A stretch of 64,000 nt of DNA from Omphiscola glabra (Eukaryota > Mollusca > Gastropoda > Lymnaeidae), in the NCBI GenBank assembly GCA_964017045.1, contig OZ024807.1, positions 19,947,813 through 20,011,812 on the forward strand, written 5' to 3'. Shown piece after piece: positions 60,673 through 64,000 of the stretch. Each line of letters opens with the position of its first letter. Positions within the stretch are counted from its first letter, which is position 1. Both the position numbers and the translations under genes were made by a program. The notes beneath the pieces are model-generated. The model worked only from the letters and a program-made list of their open reading frames with translations, made no database searches and was not told the DNA's origin.

Positions 60673-63286
60673 AATATATATATGTGTGTGTCTGTTTGCG
60701 TATATATAATATTTATACAAACACTTATTTACCTCAATATTGTTGGAGTAAAATCGACATTTCGCTTCAGGGTAGATTTTTCGAGTCGAGCATATTAGTT
60801 GTAATGTGTTATTTACCAAATAGCGTTCACATGTCACATCATGTGGCGTTACTTAAATTGATACAAATATCATTGATTTAGGAGGGGGAATAAATGCCGT
60901 ACATGGTTTTAAATAAATCGTATTTACTTTTAAATTTATTTTTATTGATAAAAACAGATTATATATTTATATATATATCAGTTAAGGCTATTTATAATGA
61001 AATAAATGTGTAACTATGAAATAATTTGCATGCTGTTTTCTTTTAGCAAAAGGTAGAATTTTTGTATTGATATTGAAATTTTAAGAAAACACGTTTTGAG
61101 AAAATATAACTATTTTTGAAAACTATTTAAGCGTTTAAATTTTAAACATTATGTGTATGCGTTCAGATGAGCAATTACAACAAATAGCATGTAAAAAATA
61201 GTAAAAGTGCATTAATATATTATTGTATTTTAAGGATGTGAAAGCAAAGTCTCGAACCCTAGAACCAGATTCTCGTTGACCTAGTAGTAAAAATCCATCG
61301 CTATCAAGTATTATATATAAATCCGACTGTTGCGGACCGTATTAAAAGTTAAATAAATACGTTTGTTAACAATGCATTTTCAAAATAACTTTGTGCTACT
61401 AAAAATTAATACATTAATATAGTTAAGTAAATATGATAAAATAAAGACTAAATCCATTCAATCGAATATTTTTTGAGATATTTTTTTCTATACAAAATCT
61501 AGGGTTTAGATCACCACGATGATTACAAATGCAATACATGCAGAACAAAATAGTTTGGTACATCACAAGGTGAAAAATGAAACCCAAGCACAGCCATACG
61601 CATGTCTTATATCCAGTCAGTAGTATCTTTGTATTTGTCTGCAAATTGTTATCTTCCATTAGAAACGAGTACCATTTAGAGACCGGCCCAAAACAAACGT
61701 AAGGGTTTACACAAATAAGGTTCGATGCTTCTAAAAAAAGTGCATATATTTTTAAAAAAAGAAAAAAATTAATGTTAACTACTTACCACACAGTGTTAAC
61801 TTAAGGCGAAAGAAATAGAGTGGTGTGTGCATTATTGTAATCACAGTCTCGTGAACAACATTAGATTAACAACAAGAAAGAAAGACAACATATAGCTCAA
61901 AAATATCTCAAAGTTCACTCCCACCCAGCCCCCCTCACCTATAACAATTTAATCCCGCCCAATCACAAAAATACTTTTAAAAATTCAGGAACATATGACA
62001 CTGACTCGATCACATGTCTGCCACATGTATCTGCACCGTTTCATCCTTAGACACCTACAAATATATCCATCATTAATTTATCAGGTCTCAAACATACCCC
62101 CATTTGCAAGAAAAAGTATATAAAACATTTCTGGAAAGTATACCGAAAATTACCTGCAAGGATTTTTGTACCCTACACTCATTCTTTTACAAATATTAAA
62201 AGTTAATTGTTTGAATATAAGAAACAGAGCTATTACTATGGTGAATTGTGTGGAAAACATCCATTAGTTTTTATAATTTCTATAGCAACTTTAAAAATAA
62301 AAATAAAATGAATACACACTTTCATATGTGTATAAAATTATATTGACCCACTTCCAATTAATAAAATATAAGTTATATTTAATTCTTGGTCAAACATGAT
62401 TTACGCAACCTATTTCATTTCGCGTGTTCTTTTCACGTTTGTGAAAGTTGTTATATTTTTTTTTTTTTTATTTATTTTTTTTTAAAAATTATTAGTACTA
62501 TTTATTTATTTTAATTAAAAACAACAATCATACTCACAAAACACTTTTAAAGTGCAAAACAAAAATTCCTTTGATGACGAATTGTACTTTAATGTCCAGT
62601 AGCCTTCGGATGTAAAATCCGGATCACGAGAGATGTTCTTTATTATAACTGTAAGGTAATAAATGTTCGAAATATTCCTAAAATGAAAGGTAACAAGACC
62701 TTGTAAATGTGCATTACAACTTATTGTGCTCATTTCACAAATACCCAGAATTGAGTCTTGACTTTCAACGATGAGCTTAACGCTTGTTTCATTTGCTTTC
62801 CAATTAAAAGTGAGGTTGTGTGGATTGTTTTCTTGCGCCGGATCACATGTAACATTTGCTAAAAAGAAAAATATATAATGGTATTGATTATGTTATTTAT
62901 ATTTTTCTACATATCAACTTAGACTTAATTTTAAAATAACAATCTTTAATTCATTATAATTATTTGAGTATTAATTGTAGCATATCATGTTTATTTTCAC
63001 TAATATTTATGTTATACAAATATGCTGACATATAAATTAAAATTAAAAAAATTTCAATTTTTTAACTTGTGTTTTTTTTTATGTTTAAAAAGTATCATTA
63101 GAAAAAAGATGTATATGGGCAAAATTATTTTCTACTGTTTATTTTTTTTTTAAAGTATGATGTAATTATAAAAATTCGATTTTGTTTTTGTAATGTTCTT
63201 AATTTAAAATACTTACCTTCCTTTTCACACTTTGATAAGTATAAAGTTGCAACAAGAAATAACATGAATGCAAATGTAGTCATCAT
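49477..63286 (-). CDS. gene 4: Ig-like single-pass receptor with Lys in its transmembrane helix
   Basis: Predicted 518 residues in ten exons: 63217-63286, 62538-62858, 60733-60851, 57783-57996, 57405-57587, 56754-56825, 56371-56492, 52624-52825, 51007-51129, 49477-49607. All junctions are GT/AG and in phase, with an uninterrupted frame. The layout equals gene 1: signal peptide, domain 1 (24-131), cysteine module (131-242), Ig-like domain (242-327), second module (327-435), transmembrane helix (451-471) and a 47-residue tail. Lys460 sits in the middle of the helix (ALSIKLVLIL), as in receptors that pair with signalling adaptors. The tail has DHYIVRLRN, not an ITIM, and three cysteines (ACETCLNERGC). 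It is the closest relative of gene 1 in the window. Adaptor use and immune role are inference. Confidence 0.78.
49691..50194. repeat. (CTAT)n microsatellite
   Basis: About 500 bases of CTAT repeats with ATAT and CTACC interruptions, in gene 4 intron 9 between the transmembrane and tail exons. Its 166-residue Tyr/Leu/Ser/Ile frame is not a gene. Confidence 0.95.
50800..50868. repeat. (TA)n microsatellite
   Basis: About 68 bases of TA repeat in gene 4 intron 9. Confidence 0.9.
51007..51129 (-). CDS. gene 4 exon 9: transmembrane helix with Lys
   Basis: 123 nt, phase 1 to 1. Encodes the stalk ETSKVEAPFKSSFHHA, the helix WYFVIALSIKLVLILVVSGL, then YCCNK. Acceptor atttag, donor G|gtatcc. Confidence 0.75.
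52624..52825 (-). CDS. gene 4 exon 8: second cysteine module, second half
   Basis: 202 nt. Encodes GDVKLQRETLASPKAF, CVLNISKALIQQELRVFV and YPHITGLETEVIIFGANVTV. Acceptor tgtacag, donor G|gtgagt, phase 0 to 1. Confidence 0.8.
53083..53428. repeat. (CATA)n microsatellite
   Basis: About 345 bases of CATA repeats with TGCATACA variants. It gives long false open frames on both strands. Confidence 0.93.
53446..54290 (+). repeat. five-unit tandem repeat beside the LINE
   Basis: Units start near 53448, 53637, 53791, 53974 and 54160 (periods about 189, 154, 183 and 186). Each starts with ACCATTTTACAATATTC or a variant, then GGGCC..GGGGCC and a T-run, ACAGAGCTA, CATGGGTGGA and CAGTTTGTGTGTGAC. The last unit runs almost directly into the LINE fragment. 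Confidence 0.65.
54370..55553 (+). mobile_element. CR1/Jockey-like LINE fragment in gene 4 intron 7
   Basis: Plus strand, antisense to the host gene. It encodes the reverse transcriptase palm: YGIQGTTIIWISSFL, SGVPQGSVLGPCLFI, LFADDTAVY. After a frame change near 54840 it reads NKTLGFLRLNLKI, FVRPVLDYASSVWDP and LEAVQRQAARFV. There is an in-frame TAA at about 55065, then LGLSLLEERRRQARL and FSFLPKTIRDWNKLP. It ends in a GAAGAAGAAG tail. 5' truncated and dead. Confidence 0.82.
56371..56492 (-). CDS. gene 4 exon 7: second cysteine module, first half
   Basis: 122 nt. Encodes YNLSCQKEEVHGDKVTILC and GVYTEQKCKF, close to gene 1 exon 7. Acceptor gaaacag, donor ACA|gtaagt. Confidence 0.78.
56754..56825 (-). 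CDS. gene 4 exon 6: Ig-like domain, YxC strand
   Basis: 72 nt. Encodes YICIGKPAIDGIIDKVSYRP. Acceptor gaacag, donor C|gtacgt. Confidence 0.7.
57405..57587 (-). CDS. gene 4 exon 5: Ig-like domain, first part
   Basis: 183 nt. Encodes QPSILLKDCPQVIERGTKIS, CICEK, the tryptophan strand MYWLDENG and ILQFNVSQN. Acceptor ttgtag, donor A|gtaagt. Confidence 0.78.
57783..57996 (-). CDS. gene 4 exon 4: cysteine module, second half
   Basis: 214 nt, phase 0 to 1. Encodes YSHINVTGKAIYYQSSC and VSVVMYPNLTGTETDLLFG. Acceptor aaatag, donor G|gtaaat. Confidence 0.78.
58604..60360 (-). mobile_element. CR1/Jockey-like LINE, decayed, in gene 4 intron 3
   Basis: Same strand as the host gene. From high to low coordinates the broken frames read VIFRQLLVHLNMSDLLE and LLRVVNDLLSS, a reverse transcriptase core piece (FGVPQGS, followed by a deletion that removes LGP), NNAARFVLRKSKRD, YWLPVRAR, CLHDLALSYLKALITPYVPT and TFAFAGPAIWNAIPDALG. 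The end is a 3' UTR-like CAGCGCTTGGAGCCTTTGGG. Several deletions and stops make it inactive. The 5' limit is approximate. Confidence 0.7.
60602..60690. repeat. (TA)n microsatellite
   Basis: About 85 bases of TA with a short TG tail, directly after the gene 4 exon 3 donor on the gene strand. Confidence 0.9.
60733..60851 (-). CDS. gene 4 exon 3: cysteine module, first half
   Basis: 119 nt like gene 1. Encodes PHDVTCERYLVNNTLQLIC and IYPEAKCRFYSNNIE. Acceptor tttaag, donor GAG|gtaaat. A TA array begins about 45 bases downstream of the donor. Confidence 0.75.
62538..62858 (-). CDS. gene 4 exon 2: extracellular domain 1
   Basis: 321 nt. Encodes CDPAQENNPHNLTFNW, ICEMSTISC, then YYLTVIIKNIS and PDFTSEGYWTL nearly identical to gene 1, and ends CTLKVF. 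Acceptor ttttag, donor T|gtgagt. Confidence 0.78.
63217..63286 (-). CDS. gene 4 exon 1: signal peptide
   Basis: Encodes MMTTFAFMLFLVATLYLSKC. Two consecutive ATGs; the upstream one is taken. Donor G|gtaagt, phase 1. Confidence 0.7.
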
Positions 63287-64000
63287 TTATATCTCAGAAA
63301 CTGAAAATTTGTAAAAGGTAAATTTTATTTATTTACAAGACAAAGATTTTGTTTTTAAAATTAATAATTAATAAAGAAATATAAAAATTAAAATGATTAC
63401 TATAATTCCTCTATAGACTTAAACTAACATGTATTTGTATGTTATGTTATGTTTTTTTGTATTTGTTTTTAATGATCCTAACTATTAAAGGATAGTATAT
63501 TAAATACTTATTTTCTTAAAGTTTCATTTTGCAATACACAAAAAAAAAAAGTTTAATTCCATAAACCAGCACATGCCTTGATGTATTACATGAATTTAAA
63601 AAGTTATATGAAAACGTGTCAATACTTTTGTTCGATGAAACAAAAACACAGGGACAAACAAGACAACAAGTAACGTTCATGTATTTCTTTAATTTTTTAA
63701 AAAAATGTAATATTCAAAATGTTTTATTATATCTTAAATTTGATGCTTTATGCAATATTGTTATATTACATTTAAAAACCATTTATTTTTCCATTGAAAT
63801 GTTATTTTTAAAACTTTCGTTCATCTACACTTAGTACGTTTGATGTTAGGCTAATTTCTGTCGTGATTACATTTAGTCTCTTTTTTAAACAAAATTGTAT
63901 TTACATTCATTTGTATAATTATTGAATTTTAATTACACACACGTTTTTAATTAAACAATTTTTTTTTGTTAAAGTAAAAATATCCCTTGATACATGATGT
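63287..64000. other. upstream flank of gene 4
   Basis: AT-rich sequence with no coding signal. It should hold the gene 4 promoter; I see only A/T runs. Confidence 0.5.

Noticed and set aside
1..64000. CRISPR arrays, operons, rRNA and tRNA genes
   Set aside because: The sequence is eukaryotic; repeats present are microsatellites or transposon remnants and no cloverleaf or rRNA signature was seen.

Overview
This is AT-rich eukaryotic DNA with long introns, many microsatellites and decayed retrotransposons. No bacterial or organellar gene is visible. I infer a mollusc, probably a gastropod. The reasons are a trypsin-like domain of a lineage-expanded molluscan type (leader reading FISMEDFNLLELPE) and CR1/Jockey-like and RTE-like LINE fragments of a kind common in mollusc genomes. 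The species is not determined.

Four genes stand head to tail on the minus strand: gene 1 (15250 down to 4282), gene 2 (29638 to 22835), gene 3 (44187 to 36173) and gene 4 (63286 to 49477). I built all exons by hand from open frames, GT/AG splice sites and phase continuity. Genes 1, 3 and 4 are paralogues with the same ten exons and the same intron phases (1-1-0-1-1-1-0-1-1). Each has a signal peptide, a first extracellular domain, a two-exon cysteine module (exons 3-4), an Ig-like domain (exons 5-6), a second copy of the two-exon module (exons 7-8), one transmembrane exon and one cytoplasmic-tail exon. Gene 2 has a related but diverged layout: signal peptide, about 230 extracellular residues in three exons, and a transmembrane helix. 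It ends in an intracellular trypsin-like domain whose expected catalytic His and Ser positions read Asp and Thr.

The ectodomains look like one receptor family while the tails are unrelated. Gene 1 has a short basic tail. Gene 2 has a pseudoprotease. Gene 3 has a 79-residue tail with four tyrosines including an ITIM-like SIYEDI. Gene 4 has a short tail without tyrosine signalling motifs, but a lysine in the middle of its transmembrane helix. This resembles the division into inhibitory and activating forms seen in vertebrate paired receptors. It also recalls, from memory and unchecked, the polymorphic transmembrane gene clusters tied to parasite resistance in snails. Gene 3 carries an apparent one-base frameshift in exon 5, so it may be a pseudogene, a null allele or an assembly error.

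Intergenic regions and introns hold (TA)n, (CTAT)n and (CATA)n arrays, a five-unit tandem repeat beside a plus-strand LINE fragment, a minus-strand LINE inside gene 4 intron 3, an RTE-like remnant in gene 3 intron 9, two tRNA-like SINE candidates, a degenerate GATCCC-rich repeat near 31.2-31.85 kb and a possible piggyBac remnant near 1.3-2.1 kb. No tRNA, rRNA or CRISPR array was found.
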